This document shows positions 17,233 through 24,815 of a DNA stretch of 64,000 nt, piece after piece (the first letter of the stretch is position 1; each line of letters starts with the position of its first letter). The translations under genes were made by a program, and so were the position numbers. The notes beneath the pieces were generated by a model, which saw only the letters and a list, made by a program, of their open reading frames with translations, searched no databases and was not told the DNA's origin. Source of the stretch: Mucilaginibacter gossypii (GTDB lineage Bacteria > Bacteroidota > Bacteroidia > Sphingobacteriales > Sphingobacteriaceae); the NCBI RefSeq assembly GCF_900100945.1, contig NZ_FNCG01000012.1:62001-126000 (forward strand), written 5' to 3'.

Positions 17233-18636
17233 TTGTACGCGCGCTCTGAACAACGGTTTGACAAAATTCAACAGATCATTATTGAAGATAACACGGCTAT
17301 TGCTAAACCATCCGATAGCCCTGTGGTCATTGTCTTAGGTGCCCAGCCTGGTGCGGGCAAAACAGAGTTAGAAAGAATCGCCAGGGCCGAATTGGGCGGT
17401 AATATTATTAATTGTAATGCAGACTTGTTCAGAGATTATCACCCTGACGCCCATGAGATCAAATCCCGCTTTGAATCCTACTATCCTTCACTTACTGCCA
17501 AATACGCCCAGGATTGGAATAATGGTTTGAGGGCTTACTGCGAAGACAACCGGCTTAACTATATACTGGAAACAACGTTTTCGTCTGGCCCAGAGATGAA
17601 TAAGACCATCGATGAACTTCAACAAAAGGGCTACCGTGTAGAGATTAAGCTGCTGGCTATCCATCCCCGGCTGAGTTTGTTGGGCACCCACCTGCGCTTT
17701 GAGGACATGAAGTCCCAGGAGAAAGGTGACAGAATGGTCGGCAAGGAAGTGCATGACCAAAAATATGAGATGGTTGCGCCCACCCTTTATACTGTACAAT
17801 CTGCCGCATTGTACAACAGGCTGCAAATGTATGGCCGTAGCGTTGAACCCGTTGAAGGTTCCTTTAAGTTAGGGGTTTATCTGATCGCTACCAATCCGCC
17901 CAATCCCTTGCAGCTGTTCCAGGATGAAATTGACCGGAAATGGTCGCCGGAGCTTTCAGCAAGTTTTAACCAGGGTGTTCAACAGGCGGTTCATTTAATG
18001 CAGGCCAGGAACGCCGCTGAGCAGGAGATTAAAGGTTTCCTGAAAGACATGCAGAGTGAATATCCCACCCAAAAACAATTGCAGTTGCAAATGGAGCAAC
18101 AAATAAAGGAGCAGGAATTTGCTGAGCAGCTTAATAAGCGCTTGGCGGGTGAGTTGCCACATATTAATATTAATGGAACAGATTTTACCATAGACCTGCG
18201 GTTGGGCGAGTTACGTGAAACAAAAGCACCGGGAAACAGCATCCAATTGCACCAGATGCAGGCCGGGCGTGCAGGCGAAGCCTATCTCTTTTTCTATCAT
18301 ACGCAAAAACATACCGTTTACGATCCCCCGGCCAATATCAAATCACTGCCGAAAAATGTTGTTGTAGTCGAAATTCCCGTTGAAGCAAAGCTCGATCCGG
18401 TAGGTACGGCAGAAATACTTGAGGTTGATATTAAAGAATTTGTCAAAGCCCACCCTATTCAAAACGAGTTGACTGCTGTGGTTAAACAGCTTTTTCAATC
18501 TGCCTTACCAGAACTGATCCAGCAAAATTTGAGGAAGGAGGAACCAAAAAGGCAAGAACAAGATCAAAAAAAAGGCAGGAACCCCGACGAAGATTTAGAC
18601 CAGGGACTTGACTGGGCTCCTAAAATAGGCCGTTGA
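17233..18636 (+). CDS. Zeta-toxin-family P-loop kinase, with extra C-terminal domain
   Basis: 467 residues from the only standard start in frame, a TTG at 17233; the frame is open upstream to the A10 run and the in-frame residues just before it (ESLKNL) look like real protein. Walker A GAQPGAGKTE (about 36-45) and NADLFRDYHP (about 62-71) mark a zeta/PezT kinase, a family that phosphorylates UDP-N-acetylglucosamine and blocks wall synthesis. The last 160 residues (from about 300) form a separate beta-rich part and a basic, Gln/Lys-rich tail not found in short zeta toxins. No ATG was found, which raises the frameshift question noted for the A10 run. Confidence 0.75.
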   Translation: MYARSEQRFDKIQQIIIEDNTAIAKPSDSPVVIVLGAQPGAGKTELERIARAELGGNIINCNADLFRDYHPDAHEIKSRFESYYPSLTAKYAQDWNNGLRAYCEDNRLNYILETTFSSGPEMNKTIDELQQKGYRVEIKLLAIHPRLSLLGTHLRFEDMKSQEKGDRMVGKEVHDQKYEMVAPTLYTVQSAALYNRLQMYGRSVEPVEGSFKLGVYLIATNPPNPLQLFQDEIDRKWSPELSASFNQGVQQAVHLMQARNAAEQEIKGFLKDMQSEYPTQKQLQLQMEQQIKEQEFAEQLNKRLAGELPHININGTDFTIDLRLGELRETKAPGNSIQLHQMQAGRAGEAYLFFYHTQKHTVYDPPANIKSLPKNVVVVEIPVEAKLDPVGTAEILEVDIKEFVKAHPIQNELTAVVKQLFQSALPELIQQNLRKEEPKRQEQDQKKGRNPDEDLDQGLDWAPKIGR

Positions 18637-18673
18637 AATAAGATGTGTGATTCATAGAGATCCTTTCCATAAC

Positions 18674-18725
18674 TTTATGTTGAAATGATGGAAAAACCGT
18701 TGGTTTTACCACATTTCAACATAAA
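18674..18725 (+). promoter_or_regulatory. Long hairpin immediately upstream of the IS481 transposase
   Basis: Arms at 18674-18698 and 18702-18725 are nearly perfect reverse complements (about 22 of 25 pairs, one bulge) around a 3-nt loop. The hairpin ends 8 bases before the transposase ATG. It could block read-through transcription or hide the ribosome-binding site, as seen in other insertion sequences that limit their own transposition. Confidence 0.55.
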
Positions 18726-18733
18726 TAACAACA

Positions 18734-19690
18734 ATGAACAATGAAGTAAAAAAACGCCTTGAGTGGGTTAAGCTTTACGAATCTATTGGCGTGGCAGGTG
18801 TTGTTTGCATGCGTTGCGGTATCAGCCGTCCAACACTTCGAAAATGGATTAAAAGATATAAGGAATTTAGTATTGATGGCCTTAATGAACACAGCAGAAG
18901 ACCACATAAAATATACACTCAGATAACCTTAGAAGATGAGCAGCGAGTTCTTGATTTAAGAGATAAGCGAAAGCTCGGTCACCGTAGCATTGCCAACGAA
19001 ATGAAGCGTTTATACGACCGATCTTTGTCTACAGCTACCATTCATAAGATACTTATCAAGAATAATAAACAGTACTTAAAACTAAGACGGAACTACCGCA
19101 AACGCTTACATCGGTATAACAGGCCAATACCCGGCGACCGAGTCCAAATGGATGTTTGCAAGATAGCGGGCAAGCTTTATCAATACACTGCTATTGATGA
19201 TTGCAGCCGTTTTAAGGTTGTTGAACTATTCCCCAGACGAACAGCAACAAATACATTGAAGTTCCTTGAAACAGTAATTGAACAGATGCCTTTCCCTGTA
19301 CAACGTATTCAAACGGATAGAGGTAACGAGTTTTTCGCCTATTCATTTCAGGAAAGGCTTATGGAGTACGGCATTAAGTTTCGGCCGATAAAACCACGAT
19401 CTCCCCACCTCAATGGAAAAGTTGAAAGAACCCAAAGAACCGATCTTGATGAATTTTATTCTACCGTTGATATTAAGAATCCAGACCTGCCTAATCTGCT
19501 TTCACAATGGCAATTTCACTATAATTGGTTTAGGGCACACAGCTCTTTAAAAGGAAAATCCCCAATACAAGTGATTAATGAACTAGCTGATAAAACACCT
19601 GTATGGGATGAGGTTAGTAGCATGTATGATCCTTTGAAAGAAAGAATTAAAGTCCAAAATTATTGGCTTGATTCTAAGCTATATAAGTGA
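18734..19690 (+). CDS. IS481-family transposase
   Basis: 318 residues. An N-terminal helix-turn-helix (VVCMRCGISRPTLRKWIKRY) and HTH_29/33-like second domain are followed by an rve integrase core. The catalytic triad is visible: Asp in VQMDVCKI (about 140), Asp in QTDRGNEFF (about 197) and Glu in NGKVERTQRT (about 233). Length and lack of a frameshift fit IS481 rather than IS3. The reading frame is intact, so the copy may be active. Confidence 0.85.
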   Translation: MNNEVKKRLEWVKLYESIGVAGVVCMRCGISRPTLRKWIKRYKEFSIDGLNEHSRRPHKIYTQITLEDEQRVLDLRDKRKLGHRSIANEMKRLYDRSLSTATIHKILIKNNKQYLKLRRNYRKRLHRYNRPIPGDRVQMDVCKIAGKLYQYTAIDDCSRFKVVELFPRRTATNTLKFLETVIEQMPFPVQRIQTDRGNEFFAYSFQERLMEYGIKFRPIKPRSPHLNGKVERTQRTDLDEFYSTVDIKNPDLPNLLSQWQFHYNWFRAHSSLKGKSPIQVINELADKTPVWDEVSSMYDPLKERIKVQNYWLDSKLYK

Positions 19691-19752
19691 AACGATGTCT
19701 GTAAATCTCACAAATAAGATCACTATAACACGAAAGGGTTAATGGCTATTTC

Positions 19753-19801
19753 AATGAAAGCAAATCACAACGCGCGAAGCGCGTTGTGATTTGCTTTCAT
19801 T
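19753..19801 (+). repeat. Inverted partial CRISPR repeat (cis anti-repeat) fused to repeat 1
   Basis: Positions 19753-19775 are the exact reverse complement of 19779-19801, with a GAA loop. The right arm is GCGC plus the first 19 bases of CRISPR repeat 1, so the left arm is an antisense copy of the repeat start. In a transcript of the array the first repeat would fold on itself over 23 bp. Confidence 0.75.
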
Positions 19802-20117
19802 CTTTGAACAACTGATATTTGCAACAACCGGATGGCTTTACAGGCTGCTGTGATGTTAGTTGTGATTTGCTTTCATTCTTTGAACAACTGATATTTGCAA
19901 CAACCGAATTATCACCCCACCCTGTACCCCTGCTGTTGTGATTTGCTTTCATTCTTTGAACAACTGATATTTGCAACAACCGGATGGCTTTACAGGCTGC
20001 TGTGATGTTAGTTGTGATTTGCTTTCATTCTTTGAACAACTGATATTTGCAACAACCAAGGCCATCACCATCATTCATGCTGGTTAGTTGTGATTTGCTT
20101 TCATTCTTTGAACAACT
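19783..20117 (+). CRISPR. Orphan CRISPR array, type II-C-like repeat, 5 repeats/4 spacers
   Basis: Four identical 47-bp repeats begin GTTGTGATTTGCTTTCATTC and end in GCAACAACC at 19783-19829, 19859-19905, 19935-19981 and 20011-20057; a fifth (20087-20117) keeps only the first 31 bases. The last C may belong to the spacers, making repeats 46 and spacers 30 bp. Spacers are 29 bp: 19830-19858, 19906-19934, 19982-20010 and 20058-20086. Spacers 1 and 3 are identical. Repeat length and the GTTGTGATTTGC start match type II-C arrays of Bacteroidota. No cas gene is in the window. The degenerate last repeat suggests the array runs left to right. Confidence 0.9.
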
Positions 20118-20248
20118 AAGGTGCAATAATTGCGCTTAATCGAACGATAGGTTGACAAGTTTTTCTGTACTACCGATAAATAAAGTCCGACAAATAGCCA
20201 TTAACATAAATGTTCATTTCCCCGCTTAACAACTGGATGCAGCAAGCT

Positions 20249-20320
20249 AAAAAAGGGTCAAGGGTGGTGTCTGCCAAAAAACTAAACACGACACCATTTA
20301 CAAGCCCTTGACGCTTTTTT
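20249..20320. terminator. Long two-part hairpin ending in T6, downstream of the CRISPR array
   Basis: Outer arms 20249-20264 and 20305-20320 pair at 15 of 16 positions (AAAAAAGGGTCAAGGG with CCCTTGACGCTTTTTT); inner arms TGGTGTC (20265-20271) and GACACCA (20290-20296) pair fully. The A6/T6 ends let it terminate in both directions. It could end the array transcript, 130 bp downstream. Confidence 0.55.
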
Positions 20321-20621
20321 AGTGGCGCTAACTTTGTGGCTTGCGGTGAGATGAAAAGCTAAAACCCAGGTATTGTTTGAAAGTTATAAATCTGGTTTAT
20401 CCCGCTTTCGCCAAAGAGATTTGATATGCCGGATTAGCTTTGCGATTTGCCTATCTAACCAAAAGTATTGAGTGCTATACATTTTGTAAGCAACAATTAA
20501 AATGACTATAAATATTGCCCAATCAGAGATTCCCATACGGCATTAATAGGTAATGCAATATAAGCTGACCAGTAATCTCCTTAAAACATCGGACCTGCTT
20601 GGCCGCGCTATCCGACTGTAC

Positions 20622-20643
20622 GGCCTCGGAAAGAGGCCTTTTT
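20622..20643 (+). terminator. Rho-independent terminator
   Basis: GGCCTC, loop GGAAA, GAGGCC, then TTTTT: a compact GC-rich hairpin with a T-run on the plus strand. No gene ends just before it, so it may be a relic or end a non-coding transcript. Confidence 0.6.
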
Positions 20644-21246
20644 CCAAACTTTACACTCACAAAAATAGCTTGCTGAAGAGAGCCCGATCAGCCCGAATAG
20701 GAAAACGGAAAATAGCAATTAAGGACATATATTTCTTGATTTTAATTTAAAAGGCTGGTAATATTACATATTGATTTAAATTAAAATAGCTGTAATAATT
20801 ATTAAATAGATCATGTTGTGTGCATTTAAATAGTAATTGGCATGTTAATTTATTGTATAATAATTAACATAATACACTTGCAAATAAATTTATTATACCT
20901 ATATTAGAACAAGTAAACTGTAAAGTAATCATATTTGAATACCATCTAAATAAATAAGACCTGAACCGCCATTCTCTTAAACAAATATTATATGGACAAT
21001 TCTGCTTTTCTATAGTTATATATTTATCAACAAAAATGCTATCATTTAGCATCACTATTATGATAGTAATTGTGAAAGTGGAATTTGCTTCCCACGGCTA
21101 TTTGCATTATCACGAACTTAAATGGTGAATACCGGTAAGCCCGTATTCTCACATTTTTGTCAAAGTAAATATTCATCCGATCGCTAAAAAAACAGCCATT
21201 TGATGACTAATATTTACCCAAATACTTAAACCACCTTATCGACTGC

Positions 21247-22824
21247 ATGAAAAAGGACAATATCACCTTCATAATTTCAAAATTTGCTAACTTATTAAAT
21301 GTTAAGATAAATACCCAGACCATTTACGAAGAATTGCTAACCCATCCTGATTATCCAAGTTTATTAGCTGTAAGCGACGTTTTGCAAGCTTTGCAGGTTA
21401 ACAACGCCGCTTATCGTGTGGCTCCCGATCAGCTGTCCTTAGTCCCCTTGCCTTTTATCGCCCATACGAACGGAGATGGCCAGGGCAGTTTTTTAATTGT
21501 TCATCAAGTAGATAAAGAAAAAGTAACTATTTCAAACGAAAAATGGAATAAACGTACATTATTGTCAGATGATTTTAAGAAAATGTACGATGGTGTGGTT
21601 TTAACGGCTGAGCCGTCTGTAAATAAAATTTCGCCAGGTATTTTCACAAACTTAAACTCATTTAAAACCGTCGCGATTGTCGCCGGTTTGCTGGTTTTAT
21701 TAGGCGCCTTCCTTAGCTTACATACCGCTTATTTTAGTAATTTAAGCTGGCAATCAGGTTCTCTTACACTTTTTAAAAGCGCCGGCCTTTTTACGTCCGT
21801 TCTATTGCTCATTCAGTCCATAGATAGCAGTAATCCGCTGATACAAAAACTTTGCCAGGGAAGCGGTAAAACAAATTGCAATGCCATTCTCTCGTCGAAC
21901 GCAGCGCAGGTATTTACAGGGCTCACCTGGAGTGAAGTAGGCTTTTTCTATTTCACGGGTACCTGGCTGTTATTCATATTCGGAAACGGATCGGTTGCCA
22001 TATCGCAGATGCTCTTAGCCTTAAACGTTGTTAGTTTACCTTATACATTTTATTCTATTTATTACCAGTCCTCTGTTGCTAAGCAATGGTGTTTATTGTG
22101 TTGCACCATACAGGCTTTGTTATGGCTGGAATTTATACCGCTAATTGCATCTTTTCATAGGCCTGCAGTTATACCATCTTATACAGAATGGATCGACTTG
22201 TTCTGCGCGTTATTATTGCCTTTTTTGTTATGGAAACTTTTGAAACCACTATTGCTGCAGGCACAACAGGTACATTCTTTGAAACTTCAGCTACAAAAAT
22301 TCAAATATAATCCTTCCTTATTTAAAAATCTGCTCACCGATCAACCCAAATATGTGCAGCCTGCCGAAGATTGGAGTATTGTATTAGGAAATGTAGAGGC
22401 GGGCAATATCATTACCCTAATCACAAATCCCTATTGTTCACCATGCGGCAAGGCGCATAATCAATTACATGACCTTCTTGAACAGAATCAGAATCTCCAG
22501 GCCCGGATTGTCTTTACCGCCAGCAATCATGAAAGTGATATCCGAACACCGGTAAGTCGTCACCTGATGGCGCTTAGCAGCCTGGCAAATAAGGAAATTG
22601 TCAAAAGGGCCTTGTTCGATTGGTACCGGCAAAAGCAGAAGAATTATGAAGCATGGGCTAAGAAATACCCTGTAGAACTAAATGAACTCGAATACAATAA
22701 AATAAGTAAACAAAAGGCCTGGTGCCGGATGGCGGAGGTTACTGCGACGCCGACAATATTACTGAATGGTTACCGCCTGCCGGATATGTACCAGCTTCCG
22801 AATTTGAAATACATGCTTGATTAA
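21247..22824 (+). CDS. C39-like / VKOR / thioredoxin fusion protein, disulfide-forming
   Basis: 525 residues in three parts. Residues 1-120 resemble a C39 peptidase-like domain without the catalytic Cys (HPDYPSLLAVSDVLQAL). Residues about 135-300 are a vitamin-K-epoxide-reductase-like membrane domain with several transmembrane helices, a Cys pair at about 203/211, Ser about 229 and the WCLLC redox motif at about 282-285. Residues 370-525 are a thioredoxin/DsbA-like domain with CSPC at about 397-400. Such fusions oxidise thiols and pass the electrons to quinone. It opens the cassette that holds a six-cysteine GG-leader peptide, so its likely job is disulfide formation in that peptide. Confidence 0.85.
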   Translation: MKKDNITFIISKFANLLNVKINTQTIYEELLTHPDYPSLLAVSDVLQALQVNNAAYRVAPDQLSLVPLPFIAHTNGDGQGSFLIVHQVDKEKVTISNEKWNKRTLLSDDFKKMYDGVVLTAEPSVNKISPGIFTNLNSFKTVAIVAGLLVLLGAFLSLHTAYFSNLSWQSGSLTLFKSAGLFTSVLLLIQSIDSSNPLIQKLCQGSGKTNCNAILSSNAAQVFTGLTWSEVGFFYFTGTWLLFIFGNGSVAISQMLLALNVVSLPYTFYSIYYQSSVAKQWCLLCCTIQALLWLEFIPLIASFHRPAVIPSYTEWIDLFCALLLPFLLWKLLKPLLLQAQQVHSLKLQLQKFKYNPSLFKNLLTDQPKYVQPAEDWSIVLGNVEAGNIITLITNPYCSPCGKAHNQLHDLLEQNQNLQARIVFTASNHESDIRTPVSRHLMALSSLANKEIVKRALFDWYRQKQKNYEAWAKKYPVELNELEYNKISKQKAWCRMAEVTATPTILLNGYRLPDMYQLPNLKYMLD

Positions 22825-22933
22825 GCGTTGCGATACTTTGGCCAAGTAAAGGAACATGCACTTTAAAATACATGTTGCCCAATCGCCGGGGCATGGTTTC
22901 GGCACAGTTATTCAATATTACCTCATTACATTT

Positions 22934-23170
22934 ATGTCACAATTCAGTAGATTAACAAGAGCTGAGATGAAAAACGTTTTAGGCGGTACTGCTCCACCGC
23001 CGACAGGACAAGGAAGCTGTTCTTATTTCGGATCCTGCGCCACTTGGCCTACCTCAAGTTATGACCCGGACAACACTATTTCTGCTACTATACAACAAAC
23101 CGTAGCCGACGAATGGTGCGAAGGCCATGACTGCTGCACCAACGTGGATTGCCCAGGTGCTGTAGGGTAA
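22934..23170 (+). CDS. Cysteine-rich GG-leader peptide precursor (putative bacteriocin)
   Basis: 78 residues from ATG 22934; the frame extends to 22856 but the leader starts here. MSQFSRLTRAEMKNVLGG is a class-typical double-glycine leader of Bacteroidota natural-product precursors (TIGR04149-like), 18 residues long. The core of 60 residues has six cysteines at core positions 11, 17, 44, 49, 50 and 55, a proline/threonine-rich start and an acidic middle. Three disulfides are possible. The gene lies between a disulfide-forming protein and a C39 exporter that cuts after GG. The core sequence is unknown to me; bacteriocin or signalling activity is an inference. Confidence 0.8.
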   Translation: MSQFSRLTRAEMKNVLGGTAPPPTGQGSCSYFGSCATWPTSSYDPDNTISATIQQTVADEWCEGHDCCTNVDCPGAVG

Positions 23171-23190
23171 AATTTATAATTAAACTAAGC

Positions 23191-23231
23191 AGGCTTGGCG
23201 ATCAGTAAATTGGTCGTCAAGCCTCTTTTTT
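23191..23231 (+). terminator. Terminator directly after the peptide gene
   Basis: Arms AGGCTTGGCGATCA (23191-23204) and TGGTCGTCAAGCCT (23211-23224) pair along 14 bp with two G-T wobbles, loop of 6, then CTTTTTT. It lies inside the cassette, 20 bp after the precursor stop, so it would give more peptide mRNA than exporter mRNA. Confidence 0.8.
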
Positions 23232-23257
23232 CTGGTACTGTGAATTAATGTCGTCCT

Positions 23258-24814
23258 ATGAGAATAAATACTGCCCGATACCTGTTTCTAAACCTCTTTC
23301 TGCTGCTGTTTTTTTCCAAAGCCTATTCTGCGGATATTATCATCAAGTATATTGTTGAAAAAGACAGCAGCATTCGTTCCACTCACAGCGTAAGTGACTA
23401 TTTGCTGGGAATCGTAGAAAACAACTATGATAATATTGAACAAAACGCGCAAAAGAATGTGCCATCGGTCAAAAAGATCCTGTTTAATTCAGCTAATGAG
23501 GAAATCGTTCTGATTAAATATAAAATCAATAGGTACGGTACGTTTTTTATCACTGACTTTTATGGTCACGAAGTCTTGTTGGATCCTTCAATTACTCATG
23601 ACACCATTGTACTCAATGTGAACTTAAACAGATTTAAAAAGCAATCGGGTGCAAAAAAAAATCTTCTTTATTTAAACGATTCGGTAAGCAGCACCAAATT
23701 CTATATTATCAAATACCCCCCAAAGTATAAGTACATGGGCTTCTTTGACACTTTAGCTTATTTGCATGGGGACCTGCACAGTGGAGGAGGCCACTATTCT
23801 TTTAAGGAAATGAATCATCAGCTTGATAAATACCTTTCAAAGGTTAATGCAGTTTACTTTGACCGGGTTAAGTTTTATAAAAGTTTTATCTCCCAAACCC
23901 GAATGCCCGCCAAGCTTAAGTACTATGCTTTGAAAGAAATTCAATATAGCTATTATAATGATTTGCTGGACCCGCTTCTGAACTGGGATGCTTCCCTGCT
24001 TGGATCATATCCTGATGCGTTACGGGATACGATAAAAAAAATAGGCCGGGGCCTGAATAATAAAGATTTGTTTGAAAATATAGCCGCTTATCGTGGCGTG
24101 GTGTTCAGTTATGTTTATTCGGGCCTAATAACACCTCCGTCAAGATCATTTAGGGAGAAGCCGGATAGCGCCTACTTGCTTAACAGGTCCGACTACGCTG
24201 TCAGAAACCTCAGAGGCTATTCGCAAGGATATTTATTAGCTTCACTGATGCGGCTTGCTACTCAAATTAATTCAGTAAATACCTTCGAGCTCCTGTACAG
24301 GGAATACGACCATGGAAGCTCCTTAGCCGGGGTCAACAGATACACGGACTCATTAAGGACTTTAATTTTAAAGTCCGGAAACTTAGCCCCCACCGAAGTC
24401 CTCAATTTGAATTTTGAAACCGCGCAAGGCGAAAACCTTAAACTTCAGACGCTTCTAAATAAAGATCTGATTGTGGTGGATTGCTGGGCAACATGGTGTA
24501 TTCCATGCAGAAAGCAGGAACCTTTTTTATGGGAGATCGCTACGAAATACAAGGACAGGGTACAATTTATCTCTATTTCAGCCGATCAATTAAAATCAAA
24601 ATGGGATCACTGGCTGCTCGGTAATAATAGTAATGGCCTATTACAACTCCACGCGGCAGGTGGCTTCGAAAATGTATTTTTTAAAAGGCTAATGATCAAT
24701 GCGATCCCCAGGTATATATTACTATCCAGGTCGGGGCAACTGCTAAATCTGGCGATGCCGTACCCGCAAGATAAGGATGCTTTTGAAAAGGAGCTCCAAC
24801 AACACCTAAACTAA
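23258..24814 (+). CDS. TlpA-like periplasmic thioredoxin with large N-terminal region
   Basis: 518 residues. Signal peptide MRINTARYLFLNLFLLLFFS. Residues about 25-380 form a helical, unrecognised domain, and the C-terminal 130 residues are a TlpA/ResA-type thioredoxin with DCWATWCIPCRKQEPF (CIPC redox motif at about 410-413). TlpA-like proteins reduce or shuffle disulfides outside the membrane. The stop is one base from the exporter ATG, so it belongs to the exporter operon, and it may reduce or isomerise the precursor or exported peptide. Confidence 0.8.
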   Translation: MRINTARYLFLNLFLLLFFSKAYSADIIIKYIVEKDSSIRSTHSVSDYLLGIVENNYDNIEQNAQKNVPSVKKILFNSANEEIVLIKYKINRYGTFFITDFYGHEVLLDPSITHDTIVLNVNLNRFKKQSGAKKNLLYLNDSVSSTKFYIIKYPPKYKYMGFFDTLAYLHGDLHSGGGHYSFKEMNHQLDKYLSKVNAVYFDRVKFYKSFISQTRMPAKLKYYALKEIQYSYYNDLLDPLLNWDASLLGSYPDALRDTIKKIGRGLNNKDLFENIAAYRGVVFSYVYSGLITPPSRSFREKPDSAYLLNRSDYAVRNLRGYSQGYLLASLMRLATQINSVNTFELLYREYDHGSSLAGVNRYTDSLRTLILKSGNLAPTEVLNLNFETAQGENLKLQTLLNKDLIVVDCWATWCIPCRKQEPFLWEIATKYKDRVQFISISADQLKSKWDHWLLGNNSNGLLQLHAAGGFENVFFKRLMINAIPRYILLSRSGQLLNLAMPYPQDKDAFEKELQQHLN

Positions 24815-24815
24815 T

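Larger units (their letters stand above)
18644..19714 (+). mobile_element. IS481-family insertion sequence
   Basis: A single DDE transposase gene (18734-19690) lies between imperfect inverted ends: TGTGTGATTCATAGAGAT at 18644-18661 and, reversed, TTTGTGAGATTTACAGACAT at 19714-19695. Total length of about 1.07 kb suits IS481. The ends are my best fit, not proven; no target duplication was recognised. It separates the mobilization genes from the CRISPR array. Confidence 0.55.
19738..20205. repeat. 14-bp perfect inverted repeats enclosing the CRISPR array
   Basis: GTTAATGGCTATTT at 19738-19751 and its exact reverse complement AAATAGCCATTAAC at 20192-20205 flank the array 440 bp apart. Similarity does not extend further on either side. 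The left arm begins 24 bp past the proposed IS481 end. The arrangement resembles the ends of a small non-autonomous element, but no target duplication is visible. Confidence 0.6.
20118..21246. other. Non-coding, AT-rich stretch between CRISPR array and peptide cassette
   Basis: No convincing gene in 1.1 kb. It holds the right 14-bp inverted repeat (20192-20205), a 72-nt hairpin (20249-20320) and a compact terminator (20622-20643), listed separately. From about 20750 the DNA is very AT-rich, with no repeat or promoter I can defend, and probably contains the promoter for the 21247 gene. Confidence 0.6.

Noticed and set aside
20553..20750. 65-residue frame in the gap after the CRISPR array
   Set aside because: A strong terminator lies inside it, and its basic composition comes from AT-rich DNA.
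21247..22824. The C39-like part of the VKOR fusion as a working peptidase
   Set aside because: No catalytic Cys in the expected place; the exporter has the complete triad.
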